In this document: positions 50,733 to 60,604 of the stretch, piece by piece
How positions within the stretch are numbered: the stretch's first letter is position 1
Layout: the number at the start of each line of letters is the position of its first letter
Assembly (NCBI GenBank): GCA_963782045.1
Contig: CAWAIR010000018.1
Location: 186,001 to 250,000, forward strand
Direction of reading: 5' to 3'
Source: CAVSRC01 sp963782045
GTDB taxonomy: Bacteria; Pseudomonadota; Alphaproteobacteria; Rhizobiales; Kaistiaceae
Length of the DNA stretch: 64,000 nt
Made by a program: the position numbers and the translations under genes
Notes under the pieces: generated by a model
Told to the model about the DNA's origin: nothing
Database searches by the model: none
The model's input: only the letters and a program-made list of their open reading frames with translations

Positions 50733-51434
50733 CTAGCCGGTCGCCGACTTGCTGCGCGTCACCTGGAGGAACACGCCGATGAAGGCGAAATACACGTTGG
50801 TGATCGAAAACAGGATGAGCACCAGCGGATCGGGATCGAGGTTCTCGATGAGCGCGACAAACGCGGTCAGGCCCCAGGCGACCGACATGGCGAAGGTCAG
50901 CGGGCGCAGGCGCTTCACCCGCATGGGGTGGACGAACTCCACCGGCAGGAAGGTGAGCACGGCGAAGGCGGCGATGATGAGAAGCGTCACGACCTGCGGG
51001 AACTTGTAGACCATGAGCTGGAACACCACCGCGTTCCACACCGCCGGAAAGCCGCGGAAGGCCTTATCGGCCGTCTTCATGCGGGTGTCGGCGAAATAGA
51101 GCGCGCCGACCACGGCGATGACGATGCCGGCGATGGTGGCATAGGGCTGGGTGATCACGTTGCCGAGCGCGAGCACCAGGGCGGGGACCAGCACGTAGGT
51201 GGTGAAATCGACCACCAGGTCGAGCGTCGCCCCGTCGAACCATGGCAGCCGGCGCTTGACCCCGAGCTTGCGGGCGATGGGCCCGTCGATGCCGTCGACG
51301 ATCATGGCGAGCCCGAGCAGCAGGAAGACCGTCTGCCAGGCGCCGTCAGCGGCGGCGACCGCCGCCACCAGCGCGAAGGCGGCCCCGCTCGCGGTAAGCA
51401 GGTGAACCGCCCAGGCGCTCAGATTTCTGTTCAT
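50733..51434 (-). CDS. pcs: Phosphatidylcholine synthase (CDP-alcohol phosphatidyltransferase)
   Basis: 233 residues with about eight hydrophobic helices. The CDP-alcohol phosphatidyltransferase motif is VDGIDGPIARKLGVKRRLPW, then FDGATLDLVVD. The longer spacing between the DG..AR and G...D...D parts is typical of Pcs, which condenses choline with CDP-diacylglycerol. This points to phosphatidylcholine membranes, a hallmark of host-associated and many soil Rhizobiales. ATG 51434 (MNRNLSAWAVH) is chosen. Confidence 0.9.
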   Translation of the reverse strand: MNRNLSAWAVHLLTASGAAFALVAAVAAADGAWQTVFLLLGLAMIVDGIDGPIARKLGVKRRLPWFDGATLDLVVDFTTYVLVPALVLALGNVITQPYATIAGIVIAVVGALYFADTRMKTADKAFRGFPAVWNAVVFQLMVYKFPQVVTLLIIAAFAVLTFLPVEFVHPMRVKRLRPLTFAMSVAWGLTAFVALIENLDPDPLVLILFSITNVYFAFIGVFLQVTRSKSATG

Positions 51435-51593
51435 TCGTCGCCCTACCCATTCGGAAATGGACGCCATGCTTGGCCGATCCGCTGTCGCGTGGCAAGGCTT
51501 GCTGCGCGGACCGCGAAAATTGGGTTTGCATTCCTTGGGGGCTTCCCTGGCGGCGCCTATCTTTGCCGCCAATTCCTCAAGAGGTTCCGTGTG

Positions 51594-52034
51594 ATGGACC
51601 ATTTCGCCCCGCTCACCGCCGCCCTCGGTGGCGGCCTTATCGGGCTCGCCGCGACGCTGCTCTGGGTGGTCAACGGCCGGCTCGCCGGCATTTCCACGAT
51701 TGCGGCCAATGCACTCTCGGCGCCCCGCGGCGACGGCCTCTGGCGGCTCGTCTTCCTCGCCGGACTGCCGCTCGGCGCCTGGCTGGGCTTCCTGCTCGGG
51801 CCGCGTCTGTTCAACGAAATCCCGGCGACACTGCCCACCGTCGGCCTCGGCCCGCTCGGCCTCGTCAGTGCCGGCCTGCTGGTCGGCATCGGCACGCGGC
51901 TCGCCAACGGCTGCACCTCCGGCCACGGAATCTGCGGCCTGTCGCGCCTGTCGCTGCGCTCCTTCGTCGCCGTCGGCACCTTCATGGCGAGCGCCGTCGT
52001 CACCGTCTTCATCATGAGGCATGTGGTCGGATGA
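51594..52034 (+). CDS. YeeE/YedE-family membrane protein, half 1
   Basis: 146 residues with four hydrophobic helices and the signature GTRLANGCTSGHGICGLSRLSLRS. The conserved Cys pair is thought to handle thiosulfate or other reduced sulfur in YeeE/TsuA. It is one of a split pair; the second half begins in the ATGA overlap at 52031. Start ATG 51594, just after GTG 51591. Confidence 0.88.
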   Translation: MDHFAPLTAALGGGLIGLAATLLWVVNGRLAGISTIAANALSAPRGDGLWRLVFLAGLPLGAWLGFLLGPRLFNEIPATLPTVGLGPLGLVSAGLLVGIGTRLANGCTSGHGICGLSRLSLRSFVAVGTFMASAVVTVFIMRHVVG

Positions 52035-52513
52035 ACCGCAAACCGCTGGCATTCGCGGCCGCTCTGGCGAGCGGCGTCGTCTTCGGCGCCGGCCTTGCGG
52101 TCGCCCGCATGATCGACCCTGAGAAGGTCAAGGACTTTCTCGACGTCGCCGCCATCCCCTCCGGCGGCTGGGACCCGAGCCTCGCCTTCGTCATGGGCGG
52201 CGGCATGCTGGTCTTCTTCCTGGGCTTCCGCCTGCACCGGCTGGTCCGCAAGCCGCTGGCCGCGCCCGCCTTCTCCTTCCCCGACAAGACGAAGATCGAC
52301 CTGCCGCTGGTCGCAGGCTCGGTCCTGTTCGGCATCGGCTGGGGCGCGGCGGGATTCTGCCCCGGCCCGGCGATCGCCAACCTGGCGCTGACCCCAGTGA
52401 GCGCCCTCCTCTTCGTTGGCGCCATGCTCGCCGGTTCGTGGCTCGCCGGCGCGGTGAAGAGCGCCGCATGGCCTCGACCGGCCGTACCCTCGGCTGATAC
52501 ACCGAGGGCATGA
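52031..52513 (+). CDS. YeeE/YedE-family membrane protein, half 2
   Basis: 160 residues with four helices and the matching motif WGAAGFCPGPAIANL (conserved Cys). Halves 1 and 2 probably assemble into one pseudo-symmetric sulfur-compound channel, each contributing one Cys gate. The end overlaps the start of the UbiH-type gene (ATGA at 52510-52513). Confidence 0.88.
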   Translation: MNRKPLAFAAALASGVVFGAGLAVARMIDPEKVKDFLDVAAIPSGGWDPSLAFVMGGGMLVFFLGFRLHRLVRKPLAAPAFSFPDKTKIDLPLVAGSVLFGIGWGAAGFCPGPAIANLALTPVSALLFVGAMLAGSWLAGAVKSAAWPRPAVPSADTPRA

Positions 52514-53709
52514 GCCGGACCGCCAGCGAATTTCCAACTGAGATTGCCGTCGTCGGCGCGGGGCCGGTCGGCCTCGCCGCCGCGCTTGTCCTCAGCGACG
52601 CGGGGTACCGGGTGGCGCTCACCGCCCCTGCCCGCCCGCCGGCCGACGAGCGCACCTCGGCGCTGCTTGCCGGCTCGGTGGCACTCCTCGAACGCATCGG
52701 CATCTGGGCGGGCATTGCCGGCGCCGCGGCGCCGCTCCGCACCATGCGCATCGCCGATGGCACCCGCCGCCTCATCCGCGCACCGGAGGTCGCCTTCCAC
52801 GCCGCGGAAATCGGCCTCGACGCCTTCGGCCACAACATCCCCAACGCCGTTCTCGTCGACGCGCTGGAGGCGGCCATCGCCACGCGGCCCATCGACCGGC
52901 GCGAAGCCTTCGTCGAGGCCGTGCGGCCGGGCGACGATGCCGTCGCGCTCACGCTTTCGACCGGCGACACGGTTTCCGCGCCGCTGGTGGTGGCCGCCGA
53001 CGGCCGCCGCTCGAAGGTGCGCGATGGCGTCGGCATCCCGATCCGCGACTGGCGCTATGATCAGGCGGCGCTGGTTTGCAATCTCCGCCACACGCTCCCC
53101 CACGACGACACCTCGACCGAGTTCCACACCGAAGGGGGTCCGTTCACCCTGGTGCCGCTTCCCGGCGACCGGCGGTCGAGCCTGGTCTGGGTGGACCGTC
53201 CGGCGGAAACCGAGCGGCGGCTGTCGCTTTCCGAGGACGCGCTTGCCGCCGAGATCGAGGACCGCTCGCAGTCGGTGCTGGGCACCATCGCCATCGACGG
53301 CAAGCGCCAGATGTTTCCCCTCTCCGGCATGAATGCCCTCCGTTTCGCCGAGAGCCGCGTGGCGCTCGTCGGCGAGGCCGCCCATCTTTTCCCGCCGATC
53401 GGCGCGCAGGGCCTGAACCTCGGCTATCGCGACGTCGCCGCGCTCGCCGATGGGCTCGCTGGCCGCAAGGACGATCCCGGTGCGCCCGAGGTGCTTGCCG
53501 CCTACGACCGCGCCCGCCGCGGCGACGTCTTCAGCCGCACGGCCGCGGTCGATGCGCTCAACCGCACGCTGTTGTCGGGTTTCCTGCCGGTGCAGGCGCT
53601 CCGCGGCGCCGGCCTGTTCCTGCTCGACCGGCTGCCGCCTCTGAGACAACTGGCGATGCGCCAGGGCGTGGCGCTCAGTGGAAGGGATCGGCCGGCACGA
53701 TATCCCTGA
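52510..53709 (+). CDS. UbiH/COQ6-type FAD-dependent hydroxylase (ubiquinone biosynthesis family)
   Basis: 399 residues. FAD motifs: VVGAGPVGLAAALVLSDAG (GxGxxG), VAADGRRSKVRDGVGI (DG), and the diagnostic VGEAAHLFPPIGAQGLNLGYRD. It likely hydroxylates a ring position of a ubiquinone precursor. UbiH, UbiF and UbiI homologues cannot be separated from sequence alone. It is coupled to the YeeE/YedE pair by ATGA, and its 3' end overlaps the convergent AEC gene by 35 bases. Confidence 0.88.
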   Translation: MSRTASEFPTEIAVVGAGPVGLAAALVLSDAGYRVALTAPARPPADERTSALLAGSVALLERIGIWAGIAGAAAPLRTMRIADGTRRLIRAPEVAFHAAEIGLDAFGHNIPNAVLVDALEAAIATRPIDRREAFVEAVRPGDDAVALTLSTGDTVSAPLVVAADGRRSKVRDGVGIPIRDWRYDQAALVCNLRHTLPHDDTSTEFHTEGGPFTLVPLPGDRRSSLVWVDRPAETERRLSLSEDALAAEIEDRSQSVLGTIAIDGKRQMFPLSGMNALRFAESRVALVGEAAHLFPPIGAQGLNLGYRDVAALADGLAGRKDDPGAPEVLAAYDRARRGDVFSRTAAVDALNRTLLSGFLPVQALRGAGLFLLDRLPPLRQLAMRQGVALSGRDRPARYP

Positions 53710-54638
53710 CCAGCAGGATCAGGGTCACGGTCACTGTGGCGATGGAGACGATCGTGCCGAGCAGCACGCCGGCCGACGCCCATTCGGCGTAGGACTTGTA
53801 CTGGCGGGCATAGGCGACGACGCCGGTCGCCGGCGGCAGCGCCGCCATCAGCACGGCGGCGTGGACCCAGACCGGATCGAAATCGCCGACCCAGCTCAAG
53901 AGCAGATAGACGATCAGCGGGTGGGCCACCAGTTTGATGCCGATCAGCACCGGCAGCTCGGGCGGGACCTTGTCGATGCTGCGGCCGGCGAGGCCGACGC
54001 CGACGGCGAACAGCGCCGCCGGGGCAGCGGCACTGCCCAGCATCGACAGCACCGAATCGACAGCGGCGGGCAGTTGCAGGCCGGTGAGCGCCACGATGAA
54101 GCCGAGGATGGTCGCCACCACCAGCGGGTTGAGGAGCGCCTGGCGCACGATCTTCTGGGCGAGCACCGCCGGATCGACGCTCATCGTGCCGCCGAGCGTC
54201 ATCATCAGCGGGATGCGTGGCGACCATCAGCGCGTTGTCGAAGCTGTAGACCAGCGCCATCGGCAGTGCGGCGGCGGCGCCGAAGGCAGTGAGCACCAGC
54301 CCGGCGCCAGCATGCCGATATTGGAATAGGAGCCGACCAGCCCCTGGATGGTGGCCTGGGTGATCTGGCCGCCGTTGGTCAGCGCGCCGACCGAGAAGGC
54401 GATGGCAAAGGCGCAGTAGGTCGAGAACGTCGTCGTCAGGACGAAGGAAAAGCCCGCCGCATGGCCGAGCGGGGCTTCCGCCACCAGCCGGAAGAACAGG
54501 GCCGGCATTGCCAGACAGGTGACGAAGAAGGTCAGCCCCGCCAGGCCCTCCTCGCTCACCTTGCGCCAGCTGGCCGGCGCCATAGCCAAGAAAGAGCACG
54601 CCGAAGAATGGGACAATGAGCCGGAGGATTTCGCTCAT
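53675..54638 (-). CDS. AEC (auxin efflux carrier) family transporter (frameshifted)
   Basis: The start MSEILRLIVPFFGVLFLGYGAG is typical of AEC carriers. Further helices follow in other frames: LAGLTFFVTCLAMPALFFRLV, ATIQGLVGSYSNIGML (the conserved N-x-G motif region), FDNALMVA, and the C-terminal half (ILGFIVALTGLQLPAAV...). Breaks are near 54575, 54310 and 54215. It probably exports a small organic acid. Repaired length is about 320 residues, normal. Confidence 0.82.
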
Positions 54639-54846
54639 GATCGCTGCGGCCAGAGCCTCTCGGGCGTGCTCCCTGTGGCGAAATGCTCCCGGACGCGGGC
54701 CCGCCCCGCCGGCGCCACCTGGCGGTGCCTATCGGTTTCGGCGAAACCGGTCAATTGTGGCACGGCCGGGAGGTGGGCGCGATTTGACAAGATGCCCCGC
54801 GGAGTGTGTCTTGCGACCGGCAGGTCAGTTGCCTGGAGCAGGGATC

Positions 54847-55183
54847 ATGGACAGGATGCGTTTGGCCAAATACGCCATCGGGCAAGTTGTCCGCCACCGC
54901 ATCTTCCCGTTCCGCGGAGTCGTCTTCGACGTCGATCCGGTCTTCGACAATACCGATGAATGGTGGCTGGCGATTCCCGAGGGCGTGCGCCCCGCCAAGG
55001 ACCAGCCCTATTACCATCTGTTCGCCGAAAATGCGGAGAGCGAATACATCGCCTATGTCTCGGAGCAGAACCTGCTGCCCGACGATTCGGACGAGCCGCT
55101 GCGCCATCCGCAGATCAGCCGAGTTCTTCGAGAAGCGCGACGGCGACATCTACATCGCCCGCGAGCGCGGCGACCTGCACTGA
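54847..55183 (+). CDS. hspQ: Heat shock protein HspQ (frameshift near 55122)
   Basis: The sequence KYAIGQVVRHRIFPFRGVVFDVDPVFDN then EWWLAIPE, PYYHLFAENAES and YVSEQNLLPD is the HspQ/YccV hemimethylated-DNA-binding family. An extra C near 55122 spoils the end. Without it the protein finishes EFFEKRDGDIYIARERGDLH, 111 residues. HspQ tunes Lon proteolysis and DnaA levels in enterics. Upstream, TTGACA (54784-54789) with a 17-base spacer gives a possible promoter, but the -10 is weak. Confidence 0.9.
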
Positions 55184-55260
55184 GCGAACGAATGACGAGA
55201 CAGCGAGTAGCGGATCGTAACGACCCGATCCGCTGTTCCCTGCTCCTATGCGCGGCCCTG

Positions 55261-55910
55261 CTAACCGCCGCTGGCTTTGGCCTTGCGCTGCTCATCGATG
55301 AGCTGCTGGTTGCGCTGCGTGGCCTTCTCCTGGAACAGCTTGACCGTATCCTCGACGCTGCTTGGCAAGCGCGGCTTCGCCCATGTCGGGTCCGTCGAAG
55401 ACTTGGTGAAGCCGCTGAGCGAGAAATCGATCGGCACCGTCTTGGCTCGCCGGTGGTCAGCGGCAGCTCGAGCTTCCGCCTTTCTTGAGCGCCGCGATGA
55501 AGTCGTCGGCCGCGGCGCCTGGGCGATGCACACCACGTGCTGGCTCTTGGGGCGGCGGCCAGCAGATAACGTATTGCGCGGTGGCCTTCTTGTCGCCGTC
55601 GACGCTGATCGGGATGCCCGGCGGGAAACATGAACCCGAGCGGCACGTGCAGGCCGATGCTGAATTTCTTCGGATCGGTTGTCGTCTGGACGATGAAGGT
55701 GGCAAGCGCCGGGGACCGGACTCCGCGACGTAGTCCTTGCTGATCTTGCAGATATTCGGGTGTTGCGGATCGCACAGCTTGACCCATTGCGGCACGTCAC
55801 CGGTCGTGCGGCGCACTCTGCGCCAAGGCCGCGCCTGACGCTCCCACGGAAGGCTGCCGCAGCAACGGCGGGCGGGACATGTTTGAAGAATTGGATCGTC
55901 CGATGCGCAT
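55261..55910 (-). CDS. Invasion-associated locus B (IalB) family protein (many frameshifts)
   Basis: Reassembled from all three frames, the protein reads: secretory start with GAALAQ cleavage region, TTGDVPQWVKLCDPQHPNI, KISKDYVAE, ALATFIVQTTTDPKKFSIGL and VPLGFMFPAG, ISVDGDKKATAQYVIC, a DDFIAALKKGG piece, TVPIDFSLSGFTKSS and a Lys/Gln-rich tail. This is the IalB family of periplasmic proteins found throughout Rhizobiales, named from Bartonella but not proof of invasiveness. At least five indels; the true start codon is uncertain (ATG 55910 or 55880). 55911-56203 holds no gene. Confidence 0.72.
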
Positions 55911-56203
55911 CAGGGGTGTCCCCGTTTCGAGTTTCGTTTATCCTTGGGCTCGGAGGCACGGCGAACTGCACAAGCTGTCTGGCTGGATGGCCGTCAAATG
56001 CGGCAAGACGGTGTCCCGGCGGCGCGCATCCTTAGCCCGCCTGCGCCCGGATTTCCAGCCGTTTGCGGTCACATTTTCGGACGCGTCAGCGGATCGCGGG
56101 CGCACGGCCCGGAGCGCTGCGCAAATATGCTAGGCTTGGCGGACAACCGCCCGAATTGCGAGGCCGCTTCCGCCGCGCATCCGATACTGAGGCCACGCTG
56201 ACC

Positions 56204-58055
56204 ATGTCCGCGACCATCCTGTCCATCTCCCTCAAGCGCCCGATCGCCGCGGCCATCGCCGCCACGCTCGGCCTCGGGCTGATGCCGCAGATCGCCGCCG
56301 CGCAGCCCATGCACGGCATCGCCATGATCGGCGATCCGGCCCTGCCGGCGGACTTCGACCACCTGCCCTACGCCAATCCGGATGCGCCCAAGGGCGGCAA
56401 GATCACCTACGGCGTCGTCGGCACCTTCGACAGCCTCAATCCGTTCATCGTCCAGGGCGGCTTCACCTCGGCGCGCGGCCTGTCCGATCCGGTGTTCGGC
56501 AGGCTGGTCTTCGAGTCGCTGCTGGAGCGCAGCGCCGACGAGCCCTTCACGCTCTACGGCCTGATCGCCGAGACGGTGGAGACGCCGCCCGACCGCTCCT
56601 GGGTCGAGTTCACCCTCAACCCCAAGGCCAAATTCTCCGACGGCACGCCGGTCACCGTCGACGACGTGATCTTCTCGATGGAGATCCTGCGCGACAAGGG
56701 CCGGCCCAACTACAAGGCCTACTACTCCAAGATCTCCAGCGTCGAGAAGCGTCGGCGAGCGCGGCGTGCGCTTCAATCTCGACGGCGCCAACGACCGCGA
56801 GCTGCCGCTGATCCTCGGGCTGATGCCGATCTTGCCCAAGCACGCCATCGACCCCGAGACCTTCGACAAGTCGACGCTGAAGCCGCCCATCGGCACCGGC
56901 CCCTACATCGTCAGCCGAGGTCGAGCGCGCCCAACTACATCGTCTACAAGCGCAATCCGGACTATTGGGGCAAGGACCTGCCGATCAAGCGCGGCCTCGA
57001 CAACTACGACGAGATCCGCATCGAGTACTACCGCGACGCCAACACCATGTTCGAGGCGTTCAAGAAGGGCCTCTACGACGTCAATCCGGAGGGCGATCCG
57101 GCGCAATGGAACACCGCCTACGACTTCCCCGCGGCCAAGGACGGCAAGGTCGTCAAGGAGACCTTCAAGACCGGCACGCCGAAGGGCATGTCCGGCTTCG
57201 TCTTCAACACGCGCCGGCCGGTCTTCGCCGACAAGCGCGTGCGCAAGGCGCTCGCCGAGCTGTTCGATTTCGACTGGATCAACAAGAACCTCTACTACGG
57301 CGCCTTCGTGCGCGCCGCCGGCTATTTCAACGATTCGGAGCCTGTCGTCGGTCGGCCAACCGGCGAGCGACAAGGAAAAGGCGCTGCTCGCCCCCTTCCC
57401 CGGCGTCGTCGACGACGACGTGATGGACGGCACCTACAAGCCGGTCTCGGCCGGCGGGCCGGATGGCGGACGCGCGGTGCTGCGCGAGGTGCTGAGCGAG
57501 TTGCAGGCGGCCGGCTACGCGCTGCAGGACAACCAGCTGGTCAATACCAAGACCGGCGCGCCGCTCGCCTTCGAGATCCTGGTCGTCAACAAGGAGGACG
57601 AGCGGCTGGCGCTGGCCTATCAGCGCGTGCTCGAGCGCATCGGCGTCAAGGCGACCGTGCGCAGCGTCGAGGACGCCCAGTTCCAGCCTCGCCTGCAGCA
57701 GTTCGACTTCGACATGGTGCGCCGCTCATGGGGCGCCTCGCTGTCGCCCGGCAACGAGCAGCTCGGCCGCTGGAGCAGCGAGGCCGCCGACCGGCCGAGC
57801 TCGTTCAACTATGCCGGCGCCAAGCAACCGGCCATCGACGCCATGATCGCGGCGATGCTCGCCGCGCGCACGCGCGAGGATTTCGTCGCCGCGGTCCGGG
57901 CGCTCGATCGCGTGCTGATCTCCGGCTACTACGTGATGCCGCTGTTCTACCTGCCCGACCAGTGGATCGCCCGCTGGTCGTATATCGAGCACCCGGAACA
58001 GGCGGCGCTGTTCGGCTATGCCCTGCCGACGTGGTGGCGAAAACCGGGCAGCTGA
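56204..58055 (+). CDS. ABC transporter extracellular solute-binding protein, YejA type (frameshifted)
   Basis: Periplasmic family 5 binding protein with a signal peptide (AAAIAATLGLGLMPQIAAAQP). The sequence HGIAMIGDPALPADFDHLPYANPDAPKGG is the YejA/microcin C subgroup start. SDGTPVTVDDVIFSMEILRDKGRPN, GPYIVS and YWGKDLPIKRGLDNYDEIRIEYYRD follow. Frames change near 56745, 56917 and 57350. The 3' end ALPTWWRKPGS is typical. It binds oligopeptides. No permease or ATPase genes are adjacent here, so the partners are elsewhere or on another transcript. Confidence 0.88.
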
Positions 58056-58105
58056 GTTGCGCCGCGCTGGCAATCCCCAACCGACGACCTATGTTGCGCG
58101 CATGG

Positions 58106-58760
58106 ATGACAAAACCGCTCACCATCGACGTCGTCTCGGACGTCGTCTGCCCGTGGTGCTATCTCGGCAAGCGCCGACTGGCCCGCGCCGATCGCCCTGC
58201 TGCCCGGAAATCAACATCGTCGTCCGCTGGCGGCCCTTCCGCCTCGACCCGACGATCCCGCCGGATGGCATCGACCGCGATGAATACCTGACGGCCAAGT
58301 TCGGCAGCGTCGAGGCGGTCGAGGACGAGTCATCGCCAGCTTGCCGAGCGCGGCAAGCGAGGAAGGCATCGAGTACCATTTCGACCGCATCACGCGCTCG
58401 CCCAACACGGTCGACGCCCACCGCCTGATCCACTGGTCGGCGGCCGAAGGCGTCGAGGACGACATGGTCGAGCGCCTGTTCGCCGCCTATTTCAGCGAGG
58501 GTCTCGATATCGGCGACCCGGCGGTGCTGGCGAACCTGGCGGGCGATGTCGGTCTCGATGCCGGCGACTGTCGCCGAGCGGCTCGCCGGCGAAGAGGACC
58601 GCGACCTGATCGTCGGCGAGATCGAGAATGCCTACAGGATCGGTGTCGCGGCGTGCCCTGCTTCATCATCGACCGGCGCCTGGCGGTGACCGGCGCCCAC
58701 CCGCCGGAGGTTCTGGTCCAGGCGATCGAGCAGGCTGTGGCGGAACGGGCGGTGGCCTGA
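58106..58760 (+). CDS. DsbA family oxidoreductase, FrnE-like (frameshifted)
   Basis: The N-terminus LTIDVVSDVVCPWCYLGKRRL has the thioredoxin-like CPWC site of the FrnE/2-hydroxychromene-2-carboxylate isomerase-like DsbA group. It continues RWRPFRLDPTIPPDG then RDEYLTAKFG, YHFDRITRSPNTVDAHRL, ACP and FIIDRRLAVTGAHPPEVL (cis-Pro region) in alternating frames. Breaks occur near 58195, 58335, 58565 and 58645. No signal peptide, so it is cytoplasmic. Starts 51 bases after the YejA-type gene. Confidence 0.82.
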
Positions 58761-58771
58761 ATCTGAAGAGA

Positions 58772-60534
58772 TCAGGCGCTGTCCTGAGTTGCGTCGAGCC
58801 CGGCGCGTCGTCGTCATAGATCGCGACGCAGTTGCGGCCGCGCGCCTTGGCGGCGTAGCAGGCGGCGTCCGCCTGGCTCATCAGTTCGGCCGGCCCGTTT
58901 GCCTGGGCGGTGATCGCGGTGATGCCGACGCTGGCGCCGAACCTCGTAGGTCGTGCTTGCAGCGTCGCCATGCGAAGCGGATGGCGGCGATGGCGTCGAT
59001 GACCTTCTCGGCAACGCGCTTGCGCGGCGACCGAGCAATCCGGCAGCAGCAATGCGAACTCGTCGCCGCCAATGCGGGCGGCAAGGTCGTGCGCGCGGCA
59101 GGCGCCGCGGATCGGCCGCGCGATGTCCTGCAGCAGCACGTCGCCGGCGCCATGGCCGGCGGTGTCGTTGACCGATCTTGAAGCGGTCGATGTCGACAAA
59201 GCACAGCGCATGCTCGCGCATCTCGCGCTGCGCCTGGCGGACGGCCTCCCGAGGGCCTGCTCGAAGGTGGCCCGGTTGGGCAGCCCGGTGAGGCTGTCGT
59301 GCATCGCGGTATGGGCGAGCTCGCGCTGCAGCGCCCGGCTGTGGGTCACGTCCTGGAAGACCAGCACCGCGCCGATGAGGTCGCCCTGCGGCGTGCGCAC
59401 GGGCGCGGCCGAATTGCGCACGTCGCGCCGCTCGCCGTCGCGGCTGGCGAGCACGGTATCGCCGTCGAGATAGTGAGCCGTCCTTTCGTCAGGCATTCGG
59501 CGACCGGGTCGACGCCCGGCTGGCCGGTCGCCTCGTCGAGGATGGCGAAGATGTCCTCGACCTTGTGCGCCGGCGGCCTCCGCCGAGCGCCAGCCGGTCA
59601 TTTGCTCGGCGGCCGGGTTCATGAAGTCGACGAGGCCGGCGGCATCGGTGGAGATGACGCCGTCGGCGATCGCCTCGAGCGTCACCTTGAGGCGTTGCTT
59701 CTCGAGGGCAAGCTGCGACTTCGACCCGCTTGAGCCTGGTGATGTCGGTGTCGGTGCCGAGAATGCGCGCCGGCGTGCCGTCGGGGTTCCAGGCGACCGG
59801 CTTGCCGCGGCTGAGGATCCAGATCCAGTGGCCGTCGCGGTGCTGCTCGCGATATTCGAACTCGTTGTAGTCGCAGATCGCCGCGATCCTGGCGCTGGGC
59901 GATCGCCAGGATGCGCTCGCGGTCGTCGGGATGAACACGCGCAATCCAGCTGTCGGCTGCCGGATCGACCTCCTCGTCAGGCCCGAACCCGCGCATCAGC
60001 CGCCACATGCGCGAGTAGAACACGGTCTTGGTGTTGAGGTTGTGATCCCACACCCCCTGCCCGGCGCTTTCCAGCGCGAAGTTCCAGCGGCTCTCGCTTT
60101 CGGCAAGCGCGGCCTCGGCCTGCTTCTGCTTGTCGATGTTGATCGCCTGCACGATGGTGTAGGCGGCGCTCGCCGGTCTTCTCGTCGCGCATCGCCGACG
60201 CCGAAACCAGCACCCAGACCGGCTTCGCCGTCCTTCCTCAGATAGCGGCGTTCGGCGCGGTAGCTATCGGCGGTTCCGGCCGCCAGAGTCGCGGACCTGC
60301 TGGGCGCCAGCGCTGCGTCGTCAGGATGGACAATTCGTCAATGCCGAGCCGACCGGATCGGGCTCGTCGTAGCCGAGCAGATCGTAGATAGGCCCGGTTG
60401 GCGTAAAGCAGACGACCGTCGGGCGCGGCCAGGAAGGTCGCCACGGCGGCATTCTCAAGCATGCTGCGAAGCAATGCCTCGCTGTGTCTGAAGCGGAAGG
60501 ACGGTTTCCCCGGTTCGCTGCCAGTGCTCGCCAT
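58772..60534 (-). CDS. Diguanylate cyclase with three PAS domains (many frameshifts)
   Basis: Reconstructed in order: PAS 1 (LLRSMLENAAVATFLAAPDG), PAS 2 (RWNFALESAGQGVWDHNLNT, then WIWILSRGKPVAWNPDGTPA and GTDTDITRLK), PAS 3 (LEAIADGVISTDAAGLVDFM, AAEQMTGW), and a C-terminal GGDEF domain (LTGLPNRATFEQAL, FVDIDRFK, GHGAGDVLLQDIA, ARIGGDEFALLLPDC, then DAACYAAKARGRNCV). No EAL domain is seen. GGDEF is the active-site form, so it should make c-di-GMP. About ten or more indels. A restored frame ends ...TQDSA at 58772, just after the DsbA-like gene. No membrane segment is seen: soluble sensor. Confidence 0.8.
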
Positions 60535-60604
60535 TGCGTCGCACGTGGCGCAATTTCGTTAAGAGGCGTTTTCACGAACCCTCTGATTTGTGGTTAATTT
60601 TTGG

